From: Ephydatia muelleri
Lineage: Eukaryota; Porifera; Demospongiae; Spongillida; Spongillidae
Assembly: GCA_013339895.1 (NCBI GenBank)
Contig: JABACO010000142.1
Span: 1 to 64,000, forward strand
Length of the DNA stretch: 64,000 nt
Direction of reading: 5' to 3'
Shown here: piece by piece, positions 34,765-47,535 of the stretch
Position numbering within the stretch: position 1 is the stretch's first letter
Layout of the letters: each line of letters starts with the position of its first letter
Position numbers and translations under genes: made by a program
The notes under the pieces: generated by a model
What the model was told of the DNA's origin: nothing
What the model saw: only the letters and a program-made list of their open reading frames with translations
Databases searched by the model: none

Positions 34765-36750
34765 TTGATTGATTTGTGCTTGGCTGCATGACCATTATGG
34801 TAATGTTAAGCCCACCCTCCTTCAGACCTTCAGGTGAATTGTGTTAACTACTCTTTGTAGGTAATTGAAATTCATTGTGTGGTGATTCCTTTGTCTGCTT
34901 AGGTTTCAGTGTACCAAATCCTTTATTGTACAGGCCTTTTTGACGTTAGCTAGCTGGGTATGCATTTTGTTTGCATGTCTTAACTTAATGCTATTACAGG
35001 AGATGGTGTGTTTCCCATACACCTGCCCACAGACAGGAGAATTGCATAGAGGAATGGTCGAGACCTTTGGATTGTAGAGTGGATTTTTACCACACACAAG
35101 TTAATCAGGTTAATACACACATGCACAGGGTAACACACATACAAAAAGCATGCAAATGCGCACACTCAGACACATACACACACACAGAGAAAGATACACA
35201 GAAAGAAACACGTGGGTACTCATGAAGTGTGCATGGCAATGGATGGGTAGAGTGAGGTCAAACTAGGGAATTGCATAGAGCAATGGTCGTGACCTTTAGA
35301 TGGTAGGGTCGATTTTTATCACACACACACAAGGAAATACACATACAGAAAGTGTGCAAATTAGAACACACAGACGCATACACAAAGACAACACACACAA
35401 AGACAACACTCATCTATAGACACACACGCACAGACAACATACAGACACACACGCACACACAAACACAGAAAGAAACACGTGGACACTCATCTACATGTAG
35501 TGTGCATGGCAATGGATGGGTAGAGTCGGGTCAAACTAGGGAATTGCATAGAGGAATGGTCGAGACCTTTGGATTGTAGAGTGGATTTTTACCACACGCA
35601 GGTTAATCAGGTATACACATGGGTACTCATGTAGTGTGCATGGCAATGAATGGGTAGAGTGGAATCAAACTAGGGAATTGCATAGAGCAATGGTCATGAC
35701 GTTTGGATGGTAGGGTTGATTTTTATCGCACACATGCACAGGGTAACACAGGGTAACACACATACAGAAAGCATGCAAATGCACACACGCAGACACACAC
35801 ACATACACAAAGACAACACACACAGACACACACAGAGACACACACACAGACAAACATAAAGACACATATACAGACACACATACAGACACACATACAGACA
35901 CACACACACAAACACTGAAAGAAACAGAAACATGCGGACACTCATCTACATGTAGTGTGCATGGCAATGGATGGTAGAGGGGTCAAACTAGGGAATTGCA
36001 TATAGGAATGGCGAGACCTTTGGTGGATTTTTATCACATACAGGTACACACATACAGAAAGCATACAAATGCACACACACAGTCACAGACACATACACTA
36101 AGACAACACAACACACAGACACACACACAGACACACACCAAACTCACACACAGACATACACAGACTCACACACACAAACTGACCCACAGACACACAGAGA
36201 CACACAAGCACAGACACACACAGAAACACATGCACAGACACATGGATTTTTACCACACACAGGTTAATGCACACATGCACAGGGTACCACAGGGTAACAC
36301 ACATCATACATACAAACACACTCACAGACACACTCACACAGATACACACACACACAGAAACACAGAGACACACAGACACAACACAGAGACACACAGACAC
36401 ACAGACACAACACAGAGACACACAGACACACAGACACAACACAGAGACACAGAGACACACAGACACAACACAGAGACACAGAGACACACAGACACAACAC
36501 AGAGACACACAGACACACAGACACAGCACAGAGACACAGAGACACACAGACCACACACCGATACATGCAGACACACACAGAAAGACGCACATACAGACAC
36601 ATGCACACAAACATGCACACTCACATAGATACACGCACACAAGACACAACACCCATCTAGTGCATGGCAATGGGTGGTTAGAGTAGGGTCTATATAGGGA
36701 ATCGCATAGAGGAATGATTGTGGATATTTACGATACGCAGCCTAATACAC
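30985..36750. repeat. Higher-order GT-rich satellite array with an orientation switch
   Basis: Units pair a conserved non-simple core of about 90 bp (it includes AAAAATCCACTC, ACCATTCCTCTATGCAATTC, CATCCATTGCCATGCACAC) with a variable GT tract and a CATGCTTTCTGTATGTGTG block. Cores run forward near 31347, 32175, 32405, 32652, 32945, 33920, 34175 and 34390, then inverted near 35040, 35225, 35505, 35640, 35955, 36240 and 36650. A roughly 300-bp non-satellite block at 30985-31335 recurs directly at 33610-33910. Long frames here on either strand are artefacts. Confidence 0.9.
33080..34810. repeat. Large inverted repeat at the centre of the array
   Basis: 33080-33130 (GGGCTTAACATAACC...AAGCACAAATCAATC plus CA run) and 33490-33600 recur inverted at 34545-34810 (GT run, GATTGATTGATTTGTGCTTG, then GGTTA-type complement). 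The left copy holds about 340 bp of CA-rich sequence (33131-33476); the right holds a much shorter GT tract. Confidence 0.8.
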
Positions 36751-36929
36751 ACACTTGGGTACATGTGCCGAAGGAGAACTAGGTCAGCTTTTCACCCGAA
36801 TCCGTTGTTGAAAAACACCCATCTCTTATCTCGAGCTTTTTACAATTATTGAACCGCCTAACGGGGGCGCCTTCGTCACCATACTGTGTGCTTTGCGTGC
36901 AATACTAAATTTCTTAAGGGTGGTGGCGA

Positions 36930-38090
36930 CTGTGCACCTCCTTCCACTCCTCATCAGAAGAGCTTTGCAAGACCCTAGGACCCCTCACAAGATGGCTGTG
37001 CACCACTCTTGTTGATCCAATCAGTCTTGCCCCCTTCCTGGCATGTCGCCTAATTACTCTAGATAAAAATTTGGGAGTTCATTCAGAGGTCGTGCCCCTC
37101 CTTTGCCACAGTTCTGGTTTGTTGATGGAACACAATCCTATCAAGGGAAGGAAGAACTCAGGGTGACCGGCTCGCCATGCTTATGTACGCTCTGGGCACT
37201 CTGCCACTCATACAGGGGATTGCTGGGGGGACATTCAAGTTTGGTACGCTGACTATGCCACAGCAACAGGTACTGTCTCCCAACTCAAGCAGTGGTGGGA
37301 CAAATTTCTCACATGATTGGTCACATGATTGGACCCACCTATGGTTCGCCACAAAAACATGGCAAGTGGTTAAACACATGCACCTCAATTCTGTCACCTT
37401 GGTCTTTCATGGGACCAACATAAACGAGGGCAGACCACACCTCGAGGCACCCCTTGGAACTGCAAACTATGTAACACAGTTTGTGCAAAAGAAAGTTGAC
37501 AAATGGTGCACCCAACTACTAACCCTACGTTCCATTGCCAACACCCAACACCTTGCGTCTTTCTCAGCATTCACCCACAGTGGGATTCACAAGTGGATTT
37601 ACCTTGCCAGGAGGGTACTCAATGTAGACAGTCTCTTCAAACCTATAGAACACATAATTCAGATCCCAACATCCCAACTCTCACTAGCAGGAAAGACCTC
37701 AAGCGCTTCTCCCTGCCCCCAAGACTTGGGGGTCTTGGCATAACCATACCTACCGAACTCTCAGCCAACAAGTCGAATTCAATCACAAAACCTTAATGCA
37801 ATCTAATCATAAGCAAAGGACACCCAATATCAACATTCACGACTGAGGCTCAGATCCCAGACCAAAAATCAAGTCCACCAATCCAAATGGCAGTGAAGTC
37901 AAGAGCTTGCATCCAATCTACAGCCGAAACTACCCAAGTCTGTACAAAGATCCATGGTTCTCTCACAGGAGAAAAGTGCCACTAGCTGGCTCATGACCCT
38001 GCCGATCTCAGAACATGGTTTCACACTGTTCAAAGGTGCCTTTTGTGACACAATACACGGTGGCTTAAGAATAGGGGCGATGTATAGACA
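36930..38090 (+). mobile_element. Retroelement reverse-transcriptase relic
   Basis: Shows LSREGRTQGDRLAMLMYALG then TLPLIQGIAG, the RT block before the catalytic box, followed by QVWYAD and ATATGTVSQLKQWWDKFLT in another frame. Then come GRPHLEAPLGTANYVTQFVQ, AFTHSGIHKWIYLARRV, and at about 37955-38050 MVLSQEKSATSWLMTLPISE then HGFTLFKGAF. The order matches the RT protein of the family whose tails lie at 20-24 kb, 55 kb and 60 kb. The copy lacks both termini and is broken in several places. Confidence 0.7.
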
Positions 38091-38820
38091 TTAGTAAATC
38101 AGGTAAAATTAATTATGCACTGTATTTAGCCTCATAAAACCATGGTGATAATTATTATTATTCATGGTAAATATATAAATCACTATATTCAAGATTCATG
38201 TGAATATCAATAATCCTGAATAATGTGTATTGTGTATTGCGCGGGCAACATATATATAGGTTGCTTGGTAACCATCGTTTAGGCAGATGATATATTTGTG
38301 ACTGTATTGTTAATATATTCCGTCCAGTTCAGCTCTAACCTGTCATCACGGTACAGTATATCTAATGGTGATATCAGTATTAAAATGGCCGCTGAGTGAA
38401 CCTTGATGACTAAAAATGACTTTGGACACTATTAAAACAGGATGTAAAAGGCTAAAATACAGTCAAAAGTCTTCAGTGATGATTTTATGAACATCACAAA
38501 TTCTGGAAAACTTAACTTCTTTCACCAATACGCAGAAAAAATGACAAAAGTCATGAAAAAAACACTGCTTTGTTTAAGATTTCTATACTTATCTATAAAA
38601 ATGCAGTTACTTGAATGTGGACACTACTAAATGAGGACTAAAAATTTGTATTAAAGTTCAGAACGATATAAGGCAATGCCTTTGATCTCCCTGAATTCTG
38701 GAAAAATCAATATATGCATTTAATACGTATAGAGAACAAATAGTGTAAGTCACTCCATACATTTCAATGAGCGCGTGCGCGGAAAATTAACGGACGTTTG
38801 CAATTACGCGTGTATTGGGG
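38091..38820. other. No supported gene
   Basis: AT-rich with ATTATTATTC-like motifs. Nothing recognised. Confidence 0.3.
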
Positions 38821-39488
38821 TCACTTACGGTGGCCGCGCCCCTAGACACTTGCGCCGCGCACTATTGAAGTTTGCACAGCGCACTTTATGAGGTTTCACT
38901 TGCATCATGCACCGCGCACTAATTGAGGTTTGCATCGCGCACTAATTGAGATTTGCACAGCGCACTGCTATGGCATGTCTGATTTGTTACCTTTTCTTTT
39001 TAATTAAAGCGCAGTCCACTCTAACGAATCCCTTCTTGTTCTTATGATGACGCAAAACAATCCAGAGATTGCGAGTAAATAACCTAAATAAGCAAATATC
39101 ACGGCAACGGTCTTATGTTGCCTCCAATACCGCACGATAAGTCCTGTATGTATGCGTACGGATTAGTCGTACGTACTACAACAAGCCCGCGTGATCCTCT
39201 GGATCGTTTTGCGGCATCATACGAAAAAGAAAGGAGTGGACGTACTGCGCTTTAATTAAAAAAAGGTGACGTAACCTAACAAATCAGACATCCCGCGCTG
39301 TGCAAACCTCGATTAGTGCGCGGTGCAAACCTCGATTAGTGCGCGGTGCAAACCTCGATTAGTGCGCGATGCAAAACTCAACTAGTGTGCGGTGCATGAT
39401 GTAAACCTCAAAAAGTGCGCGGTGTAAACTTCAATAGTGCGCGGCGCAAGTGTCTCAGCGCGCGACCAACATGGCCATCGTAGGTCAC
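38821..39488. mobile_element. Foldback-type element with internal 23-bp repeats
   Basis: Arms 38821-39020 and 39225-39488 are inverted copies. Both start near GT(C/G)AC(T/C)TACG and pass through GACACTTGCGCCGCGCACTA, several 23-bp units of the form GCGCACTAATYGAGGTTTGC, GATGTCTGATTTGTTA-like sequence and TTTAATTAAAGCGCAGT. The left arm has about five units and the right about seven. A 200-bp centre has no ORF. GC-rich arms stand out from the AT-rich surroundings. No transposase; target duplication unclear. Confidence 0.8.
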
Positions 39489-40226
39489 TCCCTCTTGCAC
39501 CTGACACGTTTCACGTTCAATAGTGTCAGGATCAAGGGTAATACCGGTTTGAGCTGTTGTGGTTGTAACACTTTACCTTGCTGCAGTTAAGATCCTGAAC
39601 CACTGAATTAGACCATTGGTGCAAAATAGTACTCTGCATGGTAGCTCCAAAGATATAAGCAGATGGGATATTGCATTGGCTCTGTGATGGCCGGGTTGTT
39701 TGTGGCTGATGATATTGCGTGGGTGGGGTAATCTCAGTCCTTATTCCTCAGAATAATTGCCAACACTGAAAAATTACACTAATTTAAAGTTCTTTGTGAT
39801 CACGGCTTATTGTAATTGAAGCCTTATCGTGAAGAACTTAGTGTCAAAGGCATTGGCAATTATTGCGGTAAGTTTAATACTCTGCCAGCAACATAGCGGT
39901 CAATTCGAAATAGCACAAGATGGAATGATTGAGGTTCTCAGAACTTGCAATTGCGCTAATAGGTTCTCAGAACACTATTTGGCTGCAGAAGTGTTTGGGG
40001 ATGCATGGGACAATAAAGCCATCAATGTAAAAAATACCCACACAACTATCCCAACCTCTAAAAGAGGTTGTGGCCTATCGCTCAGCCTCACATCATGGGG
40101 CTAAATGCCAGGGCAATTTTGGCCCAGCAGATGAGTCCCATCTGTGTATGAAGGAACACTCACACTATGTAGCTGCAATCCCACAGTAAACGATACGCGC
40201 CGTACCCATTTTTGTGTACTTTATTG

Positions 40227-40262
<36 letters not shown>

Positions 40263-42075
40263 GTGGCTACAAACCACTACTAGCATCAAATAGTACCTTC
40301 AGTTTCCTTTACGAATCAGCTATGTTTTCAGCTTTTTGATTGTCCAGCTCGTAGAGAATCGCTTCTGCGCCGAAGAGGTGCGGAGAGACTAACCCGCTTT
40401 CAAGGCCCGTAGCTTTCCCTAGCTATTAAACTACGCCACGTGGTGTAGTGCAAATGTAAAAAAGATGTTCCTCTGTTTGTACGGTATTAAAATGGGGATT
40501 TGCACTTCCCGCTGTTTTTGTGTAAGCTCACGTTCTACAGTGGAAATCACGTCCTTAAAATTTTTTGGGTGTGTTTAATTTACTGTTAATTTGAATTTTT
40601 TAAAAAATTAACAGTATGCAGTATTGCAAATCTGACAACACAGTGTTATTGACCAAACATTTGTAAACAAGTACTGGAAATAAGGAAGTATCACGTGATT
40701 GACATGTCTTTTGATTTTTAGTGTCCCAGTCCGGATTTATAGCATATCTCTCAGATCTGAGGCAGCGGATGATCACAAAATTTGGTATATAAGAGAATAA
40801 AAAAACTGCCCAACGTTTGGCTGAATCATATTTCAAACCCGGGAAATACGTTTGGTTTTTTCATGCGAGACACGTTTGTCCTGGTCGAAAAGTGTTTAGC
40901 ATGCCTTTTAGCACAGTGCGCGTTATATGCGACAGTAAATCGATTTTTATATCGAGGGATGGTGACTGCACCATAGAAACCCATGTTTACGACGCAACAG
41001 TTAATTTTACTATCGAAATTCTGGTTGCAAACGCTGAGGCTTAAAAAAGCACGCCATTTTCCTGTGAATTTCATTAAAATTGTGACGTTATTGTTGCAGT
41101 TTCATAATATTATGGCTGAAGACGGGAACGGTTTCAATCGCGAAAACGGTTCTTTTAAGAACCAAACATCAACCAGCGAAGAAAGGCAGCGAGCAAGTAA
41201 AAAGGCAAATCATATTTGGGCACGTTGAGTGAAGAAAGGCTCCAAGAGGTAATCCCGAAGCTGCCGCTTTGAAGCGGGTGATCGGTCAGCGAAGCAAGTT
41301 CCTCAAAGAGCAGAAGGACGAATGCTAGTATCGCAGAGAGTGCAGCCAAGGAATTGGAGTCCCTCGCTGTACACATGCCAAATGTGTCCCATAGGGATGC
41401 AAGAGCGCTTGCATTACGAATGTACTACATAGAGGTGTCCAACGGAATGTCTCCCACTGATGCCTGAATCAGATGTTATTGTGGGTATGGGTTGAACTGT
41501 GGGCAAAAAAGTTTAAGGACGATTTCTACTGTAAAGGTCTTCGGTTGCCACGGACGTTGCTAAGGGCATGACATAATCATTTCATTAATGTGGGCCCGCA
41601 AACAACAGTGAACCAATTAATTGTTAGATTTACGCAGCTTCCTTCCTGGCTTTGAGTCAGTCTCAGTTGGTATTTTCCCAGTACTGTAATCTCTATAGCT
41701 CAGTTTTCAAATTCCTAGCGCTCCTGCATGCTCATAAATGCACCGTTGTCGCGGTATATAGGCATGCAACCGAATCCGATTCAGTTGAACATATTACATT
41801 TTTAGCAGGTGCATGCATATCAATTCTACTCCACATGCCACTTCATCTTGGTTCCAGGCGTGCACACTGATCTAGAAGCTCTACTACAGAGCCATCCTCC
41901 TTACATACTGATCTCTGATAAAGCTAATTCAGATACAGTACTTAGCAGCATATAAAGCTATCATGACACAGAATGGTACTCGAGTGAATTGTGGGGAATA
42001 TGTGGAACTTTCTCTATACCACATGAACAGGTAAAATGGAGGGAGATTTGTATTAAGTACTGACACTTCTTTTCG
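39489..42075. other. No supported gene
   Basis: Contains a 30-bp poly-A (about 40231-40260). A short frame at 41112-41228 (MAEDGNGFNRENGSF...) is followed by a stop and no recognised domain. Nothing else could be assigned. Confidence 0.3.
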
Positions 42076-42300
42076 ATGAGATTTGCTTTGTTAATAAAAG
42101 TCTACAAGACAGCTATTGGAGCAACATATGTCCTACTGTTGATAACTGATGGGGAGCAGCTGTTAAATGAATCGAAACGTCCACTTTTGGAGCTTAACAA
42201 GACACTGTTTGCTGTACTTGGTGGCAACATTCGGAAGGCAGTCAACATTGCTCACGAATGTACCAACACTTCAGTGTGTGTAGCCTCTAATGAAGGTGAT
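42076..42300 (+). pseudogene. Possible carboxyl-end remnant of the 423-6445 transposase family
   Basis: The frame carries LFAVLGGNIRKAVNIAHECT then NTSVCVASNEG before a GTGATA donor-like site. The VxxxHxCTxTxxxV pattern resembles VVHKCTTTCSFV in the 6101-6445 segment. The match is short. Confidence 0.25.
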
Positions 42301-42625
42301 ATATTTCCCCATCACCCACTCCTCCTCCTCTGTCCCGTGCCCTCGTACGTGCGGCACCATATAAATCCTATATAGGTGCCTTTTGTTTATTCATCAGACT
42401 TACAACAGTTTTGTCCAATTGACGACAAAAAGCTGCGAAACGGTATATAATAATTGATGTCGCTGTCAAGAGATACATGATATATGAATGGCGAGACAGA
42501 GTAGAATAGCATATGTACATATCAGCTTAAATTGTATCATTTTGAAAAGATTCTTGGGGTGCATATGTGCATTATACATGCACTGGTATATTAGTGCATG
42601 TATGTGCATGTATCGTGCAATGCAG

Positions 42626-43390
42626 TTAAAGCCGTCTAATGGCCAGTACCGCTGACTGCATCAAGGCATCTTTGCCTAGCCAATTATTCCATTGGATTCC
42701 CTTGCCACTCAGATCATAGGCTCACTTTTGGTAAACGCCGTTGAGATTGGCATTGTAGCAGCTGTTGAACCACCATCCTGACGAGTAAACTTGGGCGCAG
42801 TTTGTTAGGAGCGAAGCGTCGTTGTCTTTATCGGGGGTAGAGAAGCTCTGACCGTTGTGCATTGCAAAAGAATCACCGACAGTGGAAGATGCCTCGTACC
42901 CAGACACCTTTAGTTGGTAATTTAACGGCCATTCGAGAGCTAGGCTGAACTGACTGTACTTCGCGAACAGAGCGACATCGCTGCAACCGAAGCACGACAG
43001 TCCGACGTACAGTTCCATGTTGACGTCGTTTGTGAGCAACACGATGTTGTCCAAGCCGATCGCGAGCCAGAAATTGCCTTCCAAGTTTCCGAAACCCATC
43101 TTGTAGTCCACCCAGTCGCGATTGAAGTTTACGGTGCCGTCAACTCGACGCTGGATAACGATCCATCCTCCTCCCTGCAGCGACATGTCGCAGTAAACCA
43201 CTATGTTGTGCGTCGGGGTGGCAGAGTTGGACTGAGGAACGAGGCATAATGTTGTACAGACCGCTCGATCGTTCTGAAGCCGTCGTCATACAGCTGCTTG
43301 CAGTTTCTCGCTGGCATGACTGCAAAGAGGGAAATGAAAATATAGCAGATGAAGATTTATTTCGGTGTGTTGGCGCATCGATTAACTTAC
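42626..43390 (-). pseudogene. Fibrinogen-related gene, copy 2 (exon 2 only, several lesions)
   Basis: Exon 2 runs from 43319 to the ancestral stop at 42626-42628. The 71-bp intron (43320-43390) still has its CAG acceptor and GTAAGT donor, but exon 1 is absent: satellite begins at 43391, the first base upstream of the donor. Lesions against intact copies: a 4-bp GATC insertion after TTCAGAAC, a 4-bp insertion in the RSSN codons, an in-frame 6-bp insertion giving WLAIGLDN, and CAA changed to TGA at 42722-42724. The calcium loop DKDND and the NCAQVYSSGWWF block are kept. The 3' flank (42290-42625) matches that of copy 1, so copies 1 and 2 derive from one duplicated block. Confidence 0.85.
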
Positions 43391-44430
43391 GTGCATGCGT
43401 GTATGTGTGCATGCGTGTATGTGTGCATGCGTGTATGTGTGCATGCGTGTATGTGTGCATGCGTGTATGTGTGCATGCGTGTATGTGTGCATGCGTGTAT
43501 GTGTGCATGCGTGTATGTGTGCATGCGTGTATGTGTGCATGCGTGTATGTGTGCATGCGTGTATGTGTGCATGCGTGTATGTGTGCATGCGTGTATGTGT
43601 GCATGCGTGTATGTGTGCATGCGTGTATGTGTGCATGCGTGTATGTGTGCATGCGTGTATGTGTGCATGCGTGTATGTGTGCATGTATGCGTGCGTATGC
43701 GTGTATGTGTGCATGCATGTATGTGTGTATGCGTGTATATGTGTGCATGTGTGTATGCGTGTATGCGTGCATGTGTGTATGTGTGTATGTGTGTATGTAT
43801 GCGTGCGTATGTGTGTATGTGTGTATGCGTGTATGTGTGTATGTGTGTATGTGTGTATGTGTGTATGTATGCATGCGTATGTGTGTATGTGTGTATGCGT
43901 GTATGTGTGTATGTGTGTATGTGTGTATGTGTGTATGTGTGTATGTGTGTATGTGTGTATGTGTGTATGTATGCATGCGTATGTGTGCATGTGTGTATGC
44001 GTGTATTGTGTGTATGTGTGTATGTGTGTATGGTGTATGTGTGTATGTGTGTATGTGTGTATGTGTGTATGTGTGTATGTGTGTATGTGTGTATGTGTGT
44101 ATGTGTGTATGTGTGTATGTATGTATGTATGTATGTATGTATGTATGTATGTATGTATGTATGTATGTATGTATGTATGTATGTATGTATGTATGTATGT
44201 ATGTATGTATGTATGTATGTATGTATGTATGTATGTATGTATGTATGTATGTATGTATGTATGTATGTATGTATGTATGTATGTATGAATGTACGTACGT
44301 ACGTATGTATGTATGTATGTATGTATGCATTTATTAATGTATGTATGTGTGTATGTGTGTGTATGTATGTGTATGTATGTGTGTATGTGTATATGTATGT
44401 GTATGTGAGTGTGTGTGCGTGTTTGCATAC
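43391..44430. repeat. 1-kb compound satellite (16-bp, then 8-bp, then 4-bp units)
   Basis: 43391-43690: about 18 copies of TGCATGCGTGTATGTG. 43690-44110: mainly GTATGTGT with GTGCATGC variants. 44110-44335: pure GTAT. Then a mixed tail to 44430. The units are nested sub-multiples (16, 8, 4), suggesting stepwise expansion. Every frame on both strands is open for 300-400 codons; none is a gene. Confidence 0.95.
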
Positions 44431-44857
44431 ACATGTATACGTTGGCATGGCTACAACGTACATATATACTCTGATGGATGTTTGTTGTGCATATTGTATT
44501 ACAAATGATGATTGACATTAATTATACATGCGAATGTGATGCATGTAGCTATTTTGTGGTTCATGGATGTGCATGCTGGCCGTCTCTGTAGTGTGTACAA
44601 TCATGGCATCGTTTGTTACATATATACAGTAGATAGGTGATGTACATGTGTTCCCAAACACATGTACGGTATGCACATATGTGAATACATGCAATCTCAG
44701 GTATACACGTTACGTGCATTTCATGTGTTGCACACATGTTCCTGTTCACTGCAAACGCATAGTGTGGGATGTGCCTACATGCATGCGCGACGTAAGCATG
44801 TGTACCTGCGTACAGTAGGTGCCACCTGGATACAGTAATGTACACCTTCCTTTGCAG

Positions 44858-46610
44858 GGGAGCGGGCAGGAGTGGTCTATGCTGACATGTTGACATTGCT
44901 CTACGAAGGCATCGCCAGGCTAATGGAGGCCTATCAGCCTCTCGTTGAAACGTACTACGGTGGGTCTTGCTGACTTCGTTACTTGTGGCATCTTTGGCAT
45001 GGTGTTGTAAAGTCACTGTGGTGATGTCAGTGGAACAGCATTTCCGTTGTCAGTGCAGGAGGAAATGGGTATTTCATGGTTCGTGATTTCAGGTGTATGA
45101 GTCATTAGGAGTTGTGCTCTGAGATACTCTTGCGTTGCTGTCTCATGAGGCAATTACACACAGAGATGTAATTAAGACACACTTGTATGTGTGTAGGAGG
45201 TCGTGTTATGGTGGGCAATTTGATATTTGATACAACTGTACTGTTGATTTGAATCGTTTGTTGCCCTGATCAGTGACATAGCTACCCCCAGGGCTTGAGT
45301 GTGTTCTGTCATTTGTCAACTGGTTCTCTTGCAACTTAGCTGTAATATACCCTTTAAAAAAAAATAAAGGGTAAGAGGCACTGCTTTGATGAAGCTATGC
45401 AGTGTCGTAAAATAACAGGTGTAACCGTTGTAGAGCTAAGTAGAAACAGCCACCAAAGAATAACTGACATAGCCAGGGAAGTGCGTTAATGGCAGGATTG
45501 GCTGCAGACCCACGCATTAGGGAATACAACTGGGAAATTGTGTACGACTGAAATATTTTGAATAAGAATTTCTGCCAAATGGAACGGATGTACATGCATG
45601 CCTATGCAATTGCACTGAAATTTGAGCATGCATGTGGTTGAGTAACATGAAACAGGTTCACACGAACAATATATGCGTGCCACAGTCAGGGAGTCACACA
45701 TGCCACAATCAGGGAGTCACACGTGCCACAGTCAGGGAGTCACACATGCCACAGTCAGGGAGTCACACGTGCCACAGTCAGGGAGTCACACGTGCCACAG
45801 TCAGGGAGTCACACATGCCACAATCAGGGAGTCACACGTGCCACAATCAGGGAGTCACACATGCCACAATCAGGGAGTCACACATGCCACAATCAGGGAG
45901 TCACACGTGCCACAATCAGGGAGTCACACGTGCCACAGTCAGGGAGTCACACGTGCCACAGTCACACAGTCAGGGAGTCACACATGCCACAGTCAGGGAG
46001 TCACACATGCCACAGTCAGGGAGTCACACGTGCCACAGTCAGGAAGTCACACATGCCACAGTCAGGGAGTCACACATGCCACAGTCAGGGAGTCACACGT
46101 GCCACCCAGAAAAGACAATCTCATCCTGAGCATTCCCATTTTGGGATGAATTGGGCTCATGATTCTATAAAGTGCACATCACATATCAGGTCATTTATCT
46201 GATTTTGTATATTAACCTGTGGTAATATATGTAGTTTCCATAAAGGGAGGAGTCAGTGCACTGTTGTCTTCATGATGGTATTTAGTAGACATTCAGTTTA
46301 AATGAAATCCCTGTACACATGGTAAATGAAAAGGAGAGGGTGCAGAGGATTTGATGGGAAAAGAGAAGGGGGGAGGGTGTGGCAGTAGAATCTCTGGAGG
46401 ACATATACTTGCTGTCATATTTTGTATGTGTGTGTGTGTGTACATGTGTGTGTGTGTGGGGGGGGGGGTGAACAGTGGCATCATTGTTGAATGCTTACTT
46501 TTATTAGCAGGGTACTGTCCTGTTGAGAGGCACTAATTAGGTTATATTGTGTTTTTGTTACTTGTGTTCAGGATCTGTCTGGATACAAGAGCTCTTAAGG
46601 CACTTTGAAG
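44858..46610 (+). CDS. COG4: COG4, conserved oligomeric Golgi complex subunit 4 (two internal exons)
   Basis: Exon 44858-44959 (CTTTGCAG acceptor, GTGGGT donor) encodes [20 protein letters not shown] then [15 protein letters not shown]. Human COG4 has [20 protein letters not shown] then RIVETHQPIVETYYG, from memory. Exon 46572-46610 (TTCAG acceptor, GTAAAG donor) continues in phase as [12 protein letters not shown], at the place of human PGRLYTLIKYLQ. COG4 belongs to lobe A of the COG tethering complex, which acts in retrograde traffic within the Golgi. The exons before (in place of which lie FReD copy 2 and satellite) and after were not found. It may be a genuine gene with long satellite-filled introns or a partial duplicate; both exons are free of lesions. 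Confidence 0.7.
44960..45670 (+). other. Putative COG4 intron sequence
   Basis: Lies between the two phase-compatible COG4 exons. No other gene seen. Confidence 0.4.
45675..46107 (+). repeat. 23-bp minisatellite, about 19 copies
   Basis: Tandem units GCCACAGTCAGGGAGTCACA plus CAT or CGT, differing at CAGTC/CAATC and CACAT/CACGT. One copy is extended by a short CACAGTCA duplication near 45960. Lies within the putative COG4 intron. The frames produced repeat every 23 residues and are not genes. Confidence 0.95.
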
Positions 46611-47486
46611 GTAAAGATAGCGTCTGTTGTCTGTATAGTGCTGTGTACGTGTGTGTGATGTATATATGTGTGTGATTGTGATGTGTACATGTGTGTGTTG
46701 TGTGTGTGTGATTTGTTGTGTGTGTGATGGAGTGGTCACATGAGCTGATATGTGTATATGATTTAGAGAACATGCAATGGCAAATGTATCCGCCCTGATG
46801 TAAGATATTTTGGCTTCAATATGTGAGCGTTGTTTGTAGCACATTGCAACTTCATGCAAATTTTGTTCTGTCATTATCTCACTGTTTGCCATTGTGTAGC
46901 GTTTGAAGGCAATTGACCTGTGTACATTATCCTGGCTCCATAGAATTTGAACTATGCACAACCATGGTGTGTAACTTGTCCAGCTTGCGTACGCTGCTTT
47001 GAACAGTGCACATCTGGATCCCAAATGAGAGCTGATAGGAAGGCAAGAAGGAGAGGGAGGAAGAATGAAAAGAGCAAAAATGTGATGATAGGAGTATAGA
47101 AGGTAAGCATCAGCAAGCTTATCTTCTTGTATATTTATCAGGCATCTGATTTCCTGGAAGGCAATTAGGAACATGTGCTTGTGGGAGTGGAAGCTTAAAA
47201 GTAATCACTGCAACCCAAATTCAATCTTCAAGGCATACCTGCACAGAGTAGTCAATGCTGCATGGACTGTTTGCTTAAGTAACCTTGGTGCCACTCCCCC
47301 CCCCCCCCCTCATGATATTGGCACATGTATTGTGTCATGCTATTGGCGTGTGGGCCCATGCTGTGTGTTGCAGTAGATGTCTACTGGACCATGTGACCAT
47401 TATCTTGGGCCCCGTGTGACACACATGTACACAATTGATTGCCCTTCACTTGCTAAACACACAGAATTCGCTGTTTGTTTATCTTG

Positions 47487-47535
<49 letters not shown>

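Noticed and set aside
31368-36686. Many Cys-Val or His-Thr frames
   Set aside because: GT/CA tracts of the higher-order array, no codon structure.
39829-40104. Frame with a signal-peptide-like start (KNLVSKALAIIAVSLILC)
   Set aside because: The first codon is GTG, not ATG, and no splice-linked start was found; not credible in an animal gene.
40330-40445. tRNA-like stretch near the CGTGGTGTAGTG motif
   Set aside because: No convincing internal promoter boxes or cloverleaf could be drawn by eye.
43249-44518. Five overlapping frames of 297-396 aa
   Set aside because: Satellite of units that leave all frames open; several start or end in FReD copy 2 only by chance.
45632-46202. Three frames of 158-165 aa repeating [13 protein letters not shown]
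   Set aside because: Encoded by the 23-bp minisatellite in all three + frames.
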